From Candidatus Thalassarchaeum sp. (GTDB taxonomy: Archaea; Thermoplasmatota; Poseidoniia; Poseidoniales; Thalassarchaeaceae): a DNA stretch of 64,000 nt. The DNA is taken from positions 127,284 through 191,283 of the forward strand of contig JADHRW010000002.1 of assembly GCA_016777225.1 (NCBI GenBank), read 5' to 3'. The position numbers and the translations under genes are program-made. This document shows, piece after piece, positions 38,356 to 47,001 of the stretch. Every line of letters starts with the position of its first letter. The stretch's first letter is position 1. The notes beneath the pieces are model-generated. The model searched no databases. It had not been told where the DNA came from and saw only the letters and a program-made list of their open reading frames with translations.

Positions 38356-38880
38356 TCAGAATTCGTCCTCTTGTCCCTCTTCACCGAAGTGTTCCAGGAA
38401 TATTTCTATATTTACTTGATAATGATTATCAGGAGTAGCTCTACCTTGTGCACGAGGTCTCCATCCTCTGTGGATTTGACCACGGTGTGATGCAAGATGA
38501 GTAATTACCATCTCTTCAGGCTCAATAGTATCATATCTTTGACGAGCATTATCCATAGCACTATTAATTAATTTAATGAAAACTTTTGATGCTTTACGAG
38601 GGAACTTTCCGGGACCCATCTTACCTTTTCGATGACCTGCCATGGTATTTCCTCCTCGACCTCTTCGTGTACGACGAGTGTAAGGTATTGCTTTCTTTTC
38701 AGCAATTACATCTTCTAAGTATGAAATCGCGTCTGCAGCATTCATACCTCGTAATGCCTTTGCAATATGTAAACAATGTTTTTGATGTACATCAACATTA
38801 ACTGCACGTGCAGAAACAAGGTTAGAACCCTCTAAGAGTTGTGTGTATCCGGATTGTGATTTACCTGCTTGTCTACTCAT
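38356..38880 (-). CDS. rpl22: Ribosomal protein uL22
   Basis: This exit-tunnel protein of 174 residues has HQKHCLHIAKALRGMNAADA, the loop AIPYTRRTRRGRGGNTMAGH and the segment KVFIKLINSAMDNARQRYDT. The tunnel beta-hairpin is HLASHRGQIHRGWRPRAQGR. The C-terminus ends in acidic residues (EEGQEDEF). It is followed by uS3. Confidence 0.95.
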   Translation of the reverse strand: MSRQAGKSQSGYTQLLEGSNLVSARAVNVDVHQKHCLHIAKALRGMNAADAISYLEDVIAEKKAIPYTRRTRRGRGGNTMAGHRKGKMGPGKFPRKASKVFIKLINSAMDNARQRYDTIEPEEMVITHLASHRGQIHRGWRPRAQGRATPDNHYQVNIEIFLEHFGEEGQEDEF

Positions 38881-38889
38881 TATTTCACC

Positions 38890-39390
38890 TCACTTCAATG
38901 CTACGTGTGTTGAAGATCTTGTCGCACCTACACCAGGCCCGGTGTGTGTTACTGATCTTCTCGTCATTGCAAATTCACCTAAAGCATGACCAATCATTTC
39001 TGGAATTATTTCTACATTAACGAAATCGCGACCATTATGAATTCCAATTGTAGTACCTACCATCTCTGGAAGAATATACATCCTCCTAGAATGTGTTCTA
39101 ATTACCTTACCTGAACTGTTAGATCTAATTTTATCAAGTAATTTTTCACAGTCGAGATTTAAACCTCGGGACAATGTTCTCTTAGCTCTCGATGGCATTA
39201 ATGTAGCGATACATATTGCACTCATATCATCTTCCGGAGGGTAAAGTGGCATTTTCTGGAGTTCTTCTAAAGTGTAACCTCTCCACAAGAATTCTTTCTT
39301 ACGTCGTTCTGAAATTTGAGAACGGCGTTTTCTAGCCTGACGTCGAGCGAGTTTAGGTGAACGGAACATTTTCTTGGATTTTCTTGCCAT
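38890..39390 (-). CDS. rps19: Ribosomal protein uS19
   Basis: This small-subunit head protein has the archaeal core [56 protein letters not shown] and [20 protein letters not shown]. At 166 residues it is about 25 longer than usual because of a basic N-terminus ([20 protein letters not shown]). Confidence 0.95.
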   Translation of the reverse strand: MARKSKKMFRSPKLARRQARKRRSQISERRKKEFLWRGYTLEELQKMPLYPPEDDMSAICIATLMPSRAKRTLSRGLNLDCEKLLDKIRSNSSGKVIRTHSRRMYILPEMVGTTIGIHNGRDFVNVEIIPEMIGHALGEFAMTRRSVTHTGPGVGATRSSTHVALK

Positions 39391-39392
39391 AT

Positions 39393-40115
39393 TTATGCCT
39401 CCTCATTTCTAACTCTTCCACGACCTGTTCTTCTTGGAGCGATATTTCCAACCTTCTGACCAGGAGGCGCATTACGACTTACTGAATTCGGACCATGTAC
39501 AGCCTGATGATTACCACCACCATGAGGGTGATCTACTGGATTCATTGCTACACCACTCACTGTAGGATATAATTTACCACGAGCTTTTGCACGATAGTGG
39601 GCTGCACCCGCTTTCATCAATGGTTTCTCAGTTCTTCCATGACCTGCCAGTACACCAATTGTTGCCCGACACTTTGAATGTAATTCTTTTAATCGGCCAC
39701 TAGGCAATCTAACACGTACTTTGTCACCCATTCGAGTTTCTAATAATGCAGAGTTCCCACCAGATCTAGCAAGCTTACCACCATCACCAGGCCTCAATTC
39801 CACATTGCAAACAGGAGTTCCTTCTGGGATTTGACCAAGGGTTGTAACGTTACCTGGCTTAAGAGAAACATTATCTCCAAAAGCAATATTCTGACCTACA
39901 GACATCCCCTCTGGAGCTGCCATGTGTCCAACTTGACCATCTTCAAATTTGATTTTTGCAAGTGGAGTTGTATGAACTGGACTGTGAATTAAATCGACTA
40001 CTTCAGCAATCTTCCCACTAACTCTAGGTAGTTTATTTGCAGCTGGGAATCTATGACTTGATACCTTATTCTTTGGACTTGAACCCTTACGCTGTGATCT
40101 TGTTCTCTTACCCAT
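39393..40115 (-). CDS. rpl2: Ribosomal protein uL2
   Basis: This large-subunit protein is needed for peptidyl-transferase function. The 240 residues carry [40 protein letters not shown] and the near-universal [19 protein letters not shown] with the functional histidine. The C-terminus [17 protein letters not shown] is basic and typical. Length and order are normal. Confidence 0.96.
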   Translation of the reverse strand: MGKRTRSQRKGSSPKNKVSSHRFPAANKLPRVSGKIAEVVDLIHSPVHTTPLAKIKFEDGQVGHMAAPEGMSVGQNIAFGDNVSLKPGNVTTLGQIPEGTPVCNVELRPGDGGKLARSGGNSALLETRMGDKVRVRLPSGRLKELHSKCRATIGVLAGHGRTEKPLMKAGAAHYRAKARGKLYPTVSGVAMNPVDHPHGGGNHQAVHGPNSVSRNAPPGQKVGNIAPRRTGRGRVRNEEA

Positions 40116-40124
40116 AATATCACC

Positions 40125-40424
40125 TCAGAAAGCGCCTAACTTCAGCGCTGCCTCCTCTGCATCATATCCTTCTGCAAGACGAATGCTTGCATGTTTGCCA
40201 GTAATGGTGATTTTGGTATTGACCTTTGCCACCTTGACATCCAATAGCATTTCAACTGCTTGACGGATTTGTGTTTTTGTGGATTCTCTTCGCACAATAA
40301 ACTCAATTCGATTATTATTTTCTCTGTAGTTATTTTCTAAATCAGAAACTCTTCGTGCTTCTAAAGTCTTCTCGGTAATCCAAGGCATCAAAATTATATC
40401 ATAGGGATTTACCATTTTCATCAC
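40125..40424 (-). CDS. rpl23: Ribosomal protein uL23
   Basis: This exit-tunnel docking protein (for SRP and chaperones) of about 96-99 residues starts NPYDIILMPWITEKTLEARR. It contains RIEFIVRRESTKTQIRQAVE and LLDVKVAKVNTKITITGKHA. The true start could be Met1, Met2 or Met4. It overlaps uL4 by 4 bases. Confidence 0.94.
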   Translation of the reverse strand: MMKMVNPYDIILMPWITEKTLEARRVSDLENNYRENNNRIEFIVRRESTKTQIRQAVEMLLDVKVAKVNTKITITGKHASIRLAEGYDAEEAALKLGAF

Positions 40425-41299
40425 TCCATTGCCTCAATTGCTGCCTTTGTCCAAACTGTCAAACGCCCCATATCGCCACCAGGTGCAAGATCTTCTGCAC
40501 ACAAATCTTTGGCTGCAACTACATCGACACCAGGGACGTTGCGAGCTGCTTTGTGAAGTCCGTCGCGCCCTGCTACTACAAGAAGAAGACTTTTCGGAGT
40601 ACGATACTTTCTACCCCTCATAGTACCTTTACCAGCACGTATTGTTCGTCCTGACTTTGCACGGTCTAAATCTTCACCAAGACCTAGGCCTTTCATCATT
40701 GCAACGAATTTTCTTGTTGAATTTTGAAGCGGAAGTGATTCAAGGTCATATTTCTCAGTAGATTCTCCACGAGATTCCTTGTAACCATCGATAACTATTG
40801 GGAAACGGACCTTATCATCGAAGTTGTGGCCTCTAGAAGAGACCATCTCAGGATTGATACTAGCAGCTATTGCTGAATTTCTAGCAAGTGTTCTTTGCTT
40901 ACTGTTTAATTTCTGTGACCAATCTTTTGCGACTTTAGGACCATGAGCCCTTCGACCGCCACGAGTATGTGGATTTTGTGCACCTGTTCTTTGACCTGTT
41001 TTTCTCATGATTCTAGATACACCTCTTCCCTTACCCCACCATTCTACAGAATGTTTCATTCCTGGCTGAGGTGCACGCTTACCATCGTGTTCATTATGAC
41101 CATATGCTTGTCTTCGATTGGCACGAGACGCATGTACTGCTGACCGAACTAGATCTTCTCGAATCTCACTTTCAAACACTGAAGGAAGAGTTAAATTTTT
41201 TCCGTCAGTAATTTCGACAATATATGATTCTGCTAGTAAACCAGCATCTAATTCTTCTTGCTCGACATTAGATACTAAATTGTAAGTCTTAACTTTCAT
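40421..41299 (-). CDS. rpl4: Ribosomal protein uL4
   Basis: This is the archaeal/eukaryotic L4. It has a tunnel loop with NRRQAYGHNEHDGKRAPQPG, the sequence WWGKGRGVSRIMRKTGQRTG and AHGPKVAKDWSQKLNSKQRT, and a C-terminal alpha/beta domain with GTMRGRKYRTPKSLLLVVAG. At 292 residues it is about 40 longer than the usual archaeal form. The insertion is near residues 165-200. Confidence 0.94.
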   Translation of the reverse strand: MKVKTYNLVSNVEQEELDAGLLAESYIVEITDGKNLTLPSVFESEIREDLVRSAVHASRANRRQAYGHNEHDGKRAPQPGMKHSVEWWGKGRGVSRIMRKTGQRTGAQNPHTRGGRRAHGPKVAKDWSQKLNSKQRTLARNSAIAASINPEMVSSRGHNFDDKVRFPIVIDGYKESRGESTEKYDLESLPLQNSTRKFVAMMKGLGLGEDLDRAKSGRTIRAGKGTMRGRKYRTPKSLLLVVAGRDGLHKAARNVPGVDVVAAKDLCAEDLAPGGDMGRLTVWTKAAIEAME

Positions 41300-41303
41300 T
41301 TAT

Positions 41304-42383
41304 TTAGACCCCCTGTTTTGATGATGTACTGACATAAGTCAAATCTACTTCTGGCTTACTTGCTCTAGGACGAATTGCATCACGGAATCTTAACATTCTT
41401 TTTGCAGGTCCAGGTAAACTTCCTTCGATTATCATATAATCATTTGAAACTTCACCATAATGCAGGAATCCACCTTCTGGCGTGATATCTGATTCATTAG
41501 GTTCTGAAATTCTAAGAACACGTTTATTCATCTCTGTTCTCTGATGATAGCCTGTCTGTCCTGCTTGTCTAATAGTCTTCCTTACATACCCTGTACCGAA
41601 ATCACCCATGTTACCACCTTGTCTACGGCGTTTACTGTTTTTATGACTTAACAGTTTAATTCCCCATCTTTTGATTGAACCTTGCCATCCCTTACCCTTG
41701 GTAACTCCAATGACATCAATTTCTGTACCAATGTCATAAACGTCTGAAACAGTAATTAATCCACCCAGGCGCTCTTTAGCCCATGCTAATTTCTCGTTAT
41801 TGTCCCCACCAACTAGTCCGACTTCCATGATTTCAGGAGTTTTACTAGTGATGCTCTTAACCATTGCTGGCTGTGTGGCTACTATCAATCTGACATCGCA
41901 TAAATCTGCACTAAGCAACGCTTCAAAGGCTGCTTCTGATGAACCGTTACTTCGAACAGGTATTCTTCCAGCTCGCTTCACAGGTTTACGACCCTCATCT
42001 TCATCACGTTCACCACGTGATTGATTTGCAAATCTTGGCATGAGACCTTGAGGCCCATCATCTGAAGCATTGATCCAAAATTCACCTGAAGTTTGCATAC
42101 CGTAGGGAGTCATTTTGTACCCTCTTACTGCTAAAACACTCATAGGTGGGGCTTCGACTACCGTTACTGCCTTCCTAACTTCTTGTCCAGCAGATGTTGA
42201 ATGTGGATTATTATCTCTAATTAATACATGAGTCATTCCGGCTTTCCAGCCAGCGAATCCTTGTACTCTAATCTCTGATGCATCTGTTTCAGGCCATGAT
42301 GTGATACGACCATATGGTCGAATAGCCCTTTTTCTAGGGCTAAAGCCCATGCTACCACGGCGGGGTTTACTACGGTCAGCCAT
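41304..42383 (-). CDS. rpl3: Ribosomal protein uL3
   Basis: This is the first gene of the ribosomal cluster. Archaeal uL3 features include RGSMGFSPRKRAIRPYGRI, FAGWKAGMTHVLIRDNNPHS, the peptidyl-transferase-proximal loop VIGVTKGKGWQGSIKRWGIK and GQTGYHQRTEMNKRVLRISE. It is 359 residues long. The start follows GGAGGACGCAATA. Upstream, in the same direction, lies a highly structured sequence that may be its 5' leader. Confidence 0.95.
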   Translation of the reverse strand: MADRSKPRRGSMGFSPRKRAIRPYGRITSWPETDASEIRVQGFAGWKAGMTHVLIRDNNPHSTSAGQEVRKAVTVVEAPPMSVLAVRGYKMTPYGMQTSGEFWINASDDGPQGLMPRFANQSRGERDEDEGRKPVKRAGRIPVRSNGSSEAAFEALLSADLCDVRLIVATQPAMVKSITSKTPEIMEVGLVGGDNNEKLAWAKERLGGLITVSDVYDIGTEIDVIGVTKGKGWQGSIKRWGIKLLSHKNSKRRRQGGNMGDFGTGYVRKTIRQAGQTGYHQRTEMNKRVLRISEPNESDITPEGGFLHYGEVSNDYMIIEGSLPGPAKRMLRFRDAIRPRASKPEVDLTYVSTSSKQGV

Positions 42384-42417
42384 TATTGCGTCCTCCTTTA
42401 TTTTTAACCAACATCAA

Positions 42418-42547
42418 GCCGCAGTGCGGCGCTTTGCCGGGCCTTTAACGCTATGGAGATACCGTGACACCGAACTAAAACCACGAATGTGATTTTAGTC
42501 TACGGGTTGCTTTAGCATTGCCCTATAGTGTCTGGTATCTCACGTTA
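42418..42547 (-). other. Structured RNA element upstream of uL3 (strand uncertain)
   Basis: The divergent gap 42384-42675 holds no gene but a strongly folded segment. Three stacked helices join 42446-42450 with 42543-42547, 42456-42463 with 42534-42541, and 42466-42470 with 42528-42532. Inside are two hairpins: 42475-42484 with 42489-42498 (tetraloop, one mismatch), and a weaker one at 42503-42523. A GC-rich hairpin lies at 42418-42430. On the minus strand this would be the leader of the ribosomal operon, and on the plus strand that of the helicase gene. I could not match it to SRP, RNase P or 5S RNA. Confidence 0.5.
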
Positions 42548-42675
42548 TGAGCGGCCTTGCGACCTACCATCCCTTTATGAAAGAATCGGGAATCAAATAT
42601 TCCGCCTTCAGCGACAATAATGAAAAAGGGTGCATGTGTAACTATTTTGAACCCTGCGCTTAAGGTCACTCTCCC

Positions 42676-44430
42676 ATGCGACGAGTGGTTCATCATACAG
42701 GCCTGACAGATGATGCTGTAGAGGCACGTGCATATCAACTAGAAGCAGTTGATGAAGCGCTAACAGGCTCCATGCTTTTAGTGCTACCAACTGCAGCTGG
42801 AAAGACTGCAGTTGCATGGATGACAATAGCAGAAATGTTGAAAAAAAATAAAGGATGGATACTTTTTGTAGCCCCTACTAATGGTTTAGTAGATCAACAT
42901 GTAAGAGATTTGAAAAGAATAATTAAAAATATTGAAAAATATAATCTAATCTCTATGACTGGAAGTATACCTCCTGAAAAAAGGAAGAATTTATGGAATT
43001 CGGCCAGAATAATAGTGGCTACGCCTCATGTCGTACGTAATGACGTGTTAACTGGTAATCTAAGTTTACAGGATTGCTCACACCTTATTATCGATGAAGC
43101 ACACCACAGTACAGGAAAACATCCAATGGCCATAACTGCAGAACTCTATAACTCAGAGGCAGGAAAGCCTCTGATTTTGGGTATGACTGCAAGCCCTGGA
43201 TCAAAGACAGAAATTGTTGCTGAAATTTGTGAAAGATTAAAAATAGAGAGAATACATATCAGAATGGCAAAAGAACCTATGTTATCAAAATATCTTGCAG
43301 GTCTAGAGATACAAGAAATTGTAGTTAATGTACCTGAAAAAATTAGGCAATTAGTGACTCCATTGGAGCTATGGATAAATGGAATTGTCAGAAGACAAAG
43401 AAGGGCAGGAATATATGTAAGAACCGGAAATCCATCATTTGGTGGCCTGAATGAAGCTAGGGCTAGAGCCCAACATGCCATATCTTTAGGAGACGCGAGT
43501 GCTTATTCATCAATTTCACAAATAGCTACTGCAATGACCTTGAATCACTTAATTAATCATCTATTGACACAAGGAATTGCAGCAGCAAGAGAGTTCTTAG
43601 AAAATTCTCATAATACTAGCGCTGAATCTAGTAAATCATTGAAGAAATTCCATAAAGACCCGCGAATATTAGAATTAAAAAATACTTTAGATGGAATGGA
43701 TGAGATACATACCAAAGTAGGTACTGTAAGGAGATTGATCAGACATAGATTGAGAAGAGACCCTGAGAGTAAGATCATTGTTTTTGCTTCTTTCAGAAAT
43801 ACTGTTGAATCATTAGATAGGGCTTTAGATGATCTGAAAGACGTAAAATCTGTACAAGTTGTTGGTCAATCAGACAGATCTGGTAAAAAGGGACTAAAGC
43901 CAAAACAACAAATCGAAGTTCTTGATAAATTCAGAGAAGGAGAATATAATGTACTAGTTGCAACGTCAGTTGCAGAAGAAGGTTTAGATATCCCAGGCGC
44001 AGATTTAGTAATATTCTATGAACCAGTAGGAAGCGAGATTAGAACAATACAAAGAAGAGGTAGAACAGGTAGGCACAGAGAAGGAGAAGTAATGGTTCTT
44101 GTTGCTGAAGATACTCGAGATGAAAATGCAAAAATGTCTGCTGAGAGAAAAGAAGAAAACATGCAAAGAGCCGTTCAAAGAATTAGGAGGAAACTCCCTC
44201 GAAAGAATCATGAAGATTTATCTAATCTAGATAATTTCTTAGTACAGATAGGACAAGAAGAGATATTAGCTACTGATTTTATAATTCAAATAAGGAAAGA
44301 GAATAGACCTGAAATTATAAAAATTGATCAGAATATACCTGGAATCGAAAAAAGAGCCGGAAAATCATTAGAACCAAGTAATTTCAGACCAAGAGGGCAG
44401 AAGGGTCTAGAAGAATACGATAAAAAATAA
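42676..44430 (+). CDS. Hef/FANCM-like superfamily 2 helicase, helicase part only
   Basis: This ATP-dependent helicase is related to Hef, Mph1 and FANCM, which remodel stalled replication forks. Motif I is LVLPTAAGKTAVAWM, motif II LIIDEAHHSTG, motif III MTASPG, motif V VATSVAEEGLDIPGADLVIF, and motif VI includes TIQRRGRTGRHREGEVM. A helical insert lies near residues 200-330. It ends at 584 residues without the ERCC4 nuclease/HhH part found in many euryarchaeal Hef proteins. It is monocistronic and divergent from the ribosomal cluster. Confidence 0.87.
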   Translation: MRRVVHHTGLTDDAVEARAYQLEAVDEALTGSMLLVLPTAAGKTAVAWMTIAEMLKKNKGWILFVAPTNGLVDQHVRDLKRIIKNIEKYNLISMTGSIPPEKRKNLWNSARIIVATPHVVRNDVLTGNLSLQDCSHLIIDEAHHSTGKHPMAITAELYNSEAGKPLILGMTASPGSKTEIVAEICERLKIERIHIRMAKEPMLSKYLAGLEIQEIVVNVPEKIRQLVTPLELWINGIVRRQRRAGIYVRTGNPSFGGLNEARARAQHAISLGDASAYSSISQIATAMTLNHLINHLLTQGIAAAREFLENSHNTSAESSKSLKKFHKDPRILELKNTLDGMDEIHTKVGTVRRLIRHRLRRDPESKIIVFASFRNTVESLDRALDDLKDVKSVQVVGQSDRSGKKGLKPKQQIEVLDKFREGEYNVLVATSVAEEGLDIPGADLVIFYEPVGSEIRTIQRRGRTGRHREGEVMVLVAEDTRDENAKMSAERKEENMQRAVQRIRRKLPRKNHEDLSNLDNFLVQIGQEEILATDFIIQIRKENRPEIIKIDQNIPGIEKRAGKSLEPSNFRPRGQKGLEEYDKK

Positions 44431-44438
44431 AATATTTC

Positions 44439-45299
44439 TTAATCCCCAATTACTAGAACTCTGGTTCTTAATTGTGCATATCGGGTATTGTAGTGACCAA
44501 GTGCGAAGGATAATATCTCACACAGATGAACTACTGGTATGTTTGTCCTAAGCCCAGTTCTTTGAGATGCTTTCCCTTGGTAAATGTCCAATACAGAATG
44601 AGATAAGTTGCAGGCACTAACGATCATTTGCGCACCCTCAGATTTTGCATCATTTAATACGGATGCAGCTTGTTTTAGGACAGTAGGTTCCTCGGACAGT
44701 AAACTAGGTGCACCTACACTTTGAGTGCGTGAGTCCCAACTCACTGGTTCACCGCCTAAAGTCTGAACTAATTGTTCCATATAATTTGGATCATAAATAT
44801 CATCATCTCCACAAAAACCATATTGCTGTATGTTAGGTCCATAATATGATGCAACTCTAAAATCTATAGGATTAACTACCATAGGCTTAATCTTTTCAAG
44901 GCCAATTTCATCCACAATAACATGCAATAAATGATTAACAGACGTATCTCCTGTAAATTTAAGACCACAGGTTTTCAACAGAACTTCATTAATTTCAGCT
45001 AATAAGATAGGATTTGATTTCAATAAAAACAAGTCTTCTGATAGGTTACCTGCAGTAGATGCACAAGGAGTTAGTATCCCCAACCCTAAAGATTCTGCTT
45101 GAGCAAAAACGCGCGCGTTCAGAGTTAATTGAAGTTTCTGATTGACTTGACGGATTATTCCAGCACCACAACTTGTAGCGCCGTCTAGATATGTTAATTC
45201 AATGCCTAATGACTTGACTAGCGGAACCATTGATTCTGCAACTTCTGGTGAGCCAGAGTGTGCTACATTCCCTGGGTGATAAGCATATTTCATTGCCAC
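44439..45299 (-). CDS. SdhE/HdrB-like protein with degenerate CCG cysteine motifs
   Basis: The 286 residues follow the two-repeat CCG fold of HdrB, SdhE and the C subunit of some succinate dehydrogenases. The start MKYAYHPGN resembles MKYAFFPGC. GATSCGAG, PCASTAGNL, VASYYGPN, TQSVGAPSL and SACNLSH line up with CCG, PCxxCY, VAxHYGCH, CCGxSL and CPxCH. Most cluster cysteines are therefore replaced (Asn11, Ser43, Thr82, Pro155, Ser194, Ser233). Single cysteines remain at 44, 79, 163 and 230. The noncubane [4Fe-4S] clusters probably cannot form. A GTG start shares a base with the TAG of the upstream flavodoxin fusion gene; an ATG follows at 45293. It is translationally coupled to that gene. Function is unknown. 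Confidence 0.7.
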   Translation of the reverse strand: MAMKYAYHPGNVAHSGSPEVAESMVPLVKSLGIELTYLDGATSCGAGIIRQVNQKLQLTLNARVFAQAESLGLGILTPCASTAGNLSEDLFLLKSNPILLAEINEVLLKTCGLKFTGDTSVNHLLHVIVDEIGLEKIKPMVVNPIDFRVASYYGPNIQQYGFCGDDDIYDPNYMEQLVQTLGGEPVSWDSRTQSVGAPSLLSEEPTVLKQAASVLNDAKSEGAQMIVSACNLSHSVLDIYQGKASQRTGLRTNIPVVHLCEILSFALGHYNTRYAQLRTRVLVIGD

Positions 45300-46903
45300 T
45301 AAAATCGACCATCCATCTCATTGTATATTGCTACCACTTCATGATGATTTTTTATTGAAGAATTAAATTGTCTAGGCATTTTTCCAAGTCCCGCAGGAGG
45401 AGCTATTAAAGCCAACATATCATTAATCATATTACCTCCGGTTCTTGTAAAACCAAGCACCATACGAGAAGTAACGCCTGAAAATAAATTACCGAATAAT
45501 CCAATTGGACCCAAGACCTGTCTATACAACACTGAATCATTGACTCGTCCACTACTCTTGATGGTGAATGTATACCACCAAACGTGTTTCCCATGACGTC
45601 CAGTAAATCCATCTCTAGCTAAAGTCGATGTTTTACAATCTAGTAATGCATCATGTATGAATGAACCTTTGCCTTGTCTTCTAATTGATGAAAAATCAGT
45701 TTCTGCTTTGATTCCAGAGGGAGAATCAAGAAGTTGTTCAATTTCTCTCTTTTTCGATGGTGCAGTACGAGGATCATTCCTTCTAGCCCAAGATTGAGAT
45801 ATTATCGAGGGGCCATAATAATCATCAGAATAAGCAGTTGCATCTGATGAAGCATGTAGAATAGGGTAACTATGGATATCCATCATCGAATGCAATTTTG
45901 ACGCAATTAGAGGATTCATTGAACCTAAGGCGCCTTGAGGAGTATTCAAGCCCTGACGTGTGACTGAACTCATCCAAGGCTTACTAGATTCTCGTTTTGA
46001 TTCTAAATCCCAATGCTCCACTGCAAGATCTCTAATTACTTCAAAACCATTCAATGGCTCAATACTAATACTAATACCACCATTTCTAAGGGGAGCAGAA
46101 GATTCTAATCTTAAATTACCTGGAAGAACATGACGTCCGTTAATTGAGATTGCAGTAGTTGGATCATCAACTGCTCCGTCACGGAAAGTTAGACTACCAT
46201 CTTGCGTCGATTTAATTGTCCTTAGAACATCTAATATTGACATATGACCAGGTAAAGCACATACCCAAGTATCTTTTCCCGTTGTGGAAGTACTTGGGTC
46301 ATATCTAAATATGCTTATTTCAGCACTTATTGATTCTGATTTAATCTCAGGAACAGTAAACCCATCTTCTCCAGATGCCCCAGTAGCTCCAGAAGTCATT
46401 GATTCTTTGATAGCCAGAACCATTTCTTCATGAAACACTCCTTCTCCGTCAACTGCTGCCATAGCGGCAAGAGCATTTTCAGCCCATTCTTGAGATATCT
46501 GATCATAGTCTACATCGCAATCAACTCGAGCTACTAATCTTGTAGCACCCAACTGTTCAAATTTATCATCCCATTCTTTACCAGATTCACAAAATAGTTC
46601 ATATGAAGTATCACCCAATGCCAACACAGAGAAATTCACTCCATCTAGAAGACCAGATGGTGCAGAAGATGCCTTTATCCAAAGTTCTTCTGCATTATCG
46701 GGTTGTTCTCCTTCACCCCAAGTAGAACACACAATAAGGACTCTTTTTCGTCCGGAAAGAGATGTTAAATCAAATCCATCCATATCAGCCACTTCAGCTT
46801 CTAGACCATAGCCTGAAGCCTGCTTAGCAAATTTCGCTGCTAATGCCTCGGCATTACCTGACTGAGAACCAAACAATACTAGAAGAGAACGACTGTCAGA
46901 CAT
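45299..46903 (-). CDS. Flavodoxin domain fused to Fe-S-less SdhB-like region
   Basis: Residues 5-150 are a flavodoxin domain of the cytochrome P450/sulfite reductase type, with FMN loops GSQSGNAEA, CSTWGEGEQPDNAEEL and LGDTSYELFCESGKEWDD. After a linker, residues about 192-410 read like succinate dehydrogenase SdhB: EISIFRYDP, SILDVLRTIKS, DGSLTFRDG, IEPLNGFEVIRDLAVEHWDL, SKPWM and DDYYGPSIISQSWARRNDPR. Positions where SdhB has its 2Fe-2S, 4Fe-4S and 3Fe-4S cysteines hold other residues; the whole protein has Cys only at 59, 105, 129, 215 and 423. The last 110 residues contain hydrophobic stretches of unknown role. It probably carries FMN and docks with an SdhA- or SdhE-like partner. Two overlapping hairpins lie in the leader at 46913-46943. 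Confidence 0.75.
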   Translation of the reverse strand: MSDSRSLLVLFGSQSGNAEALAAKFAKQASGYGLEAEVADMDGFDLTSLSGRKRVLIVCSTWGEGEQPDNAEELWIKASSAPSGLLDGVNFSVLALGDTSYELFCESGKEWDDKFEQLGATRLVARVDCDVDYDQISQEWAENALAAMAAVDGEGVFHEEMVLAIKESMTSGATGASGEDGFTVPEIKSESISAEISIFRYDPSTSTTGKDTWVCALPGHMSILDVLRTIKSTQDGSLTFRDGAVDDPTTAISINGRHVLPGNLRLESSAPLRNGGISISIEPLNGFEVIRDLAVEHWDLESKRESSKPWMSSVTRQGLNTPQGALGSMNPLIASKLHSMMDIHSYPILHASSDATAYSDDYYGPSIISQSWARRNDPRTAPSKKREIEQLLDSPSGIKAETDFSSIRRQGKGSFIHDALLDCKTSTLARDGFTGRHGKHVWWYTFTIKSSGRVNDSVLYRQVLGPIGLFGNLFSGVTSRMVLGFTRTGGNMINDMLALIAPPAGLGKMPRQFNSSIKNHHEVVAIYNEMDGRF

Positions 46904-47001
46904 AGAAACACCATTACCCCTATGGGTAATACTCTCGAAGTATCGGCGATTATTGAATGTAGCGTGTAGTTGTGGTAGAATTAAGACTATGATTTTTGAT
47001 T

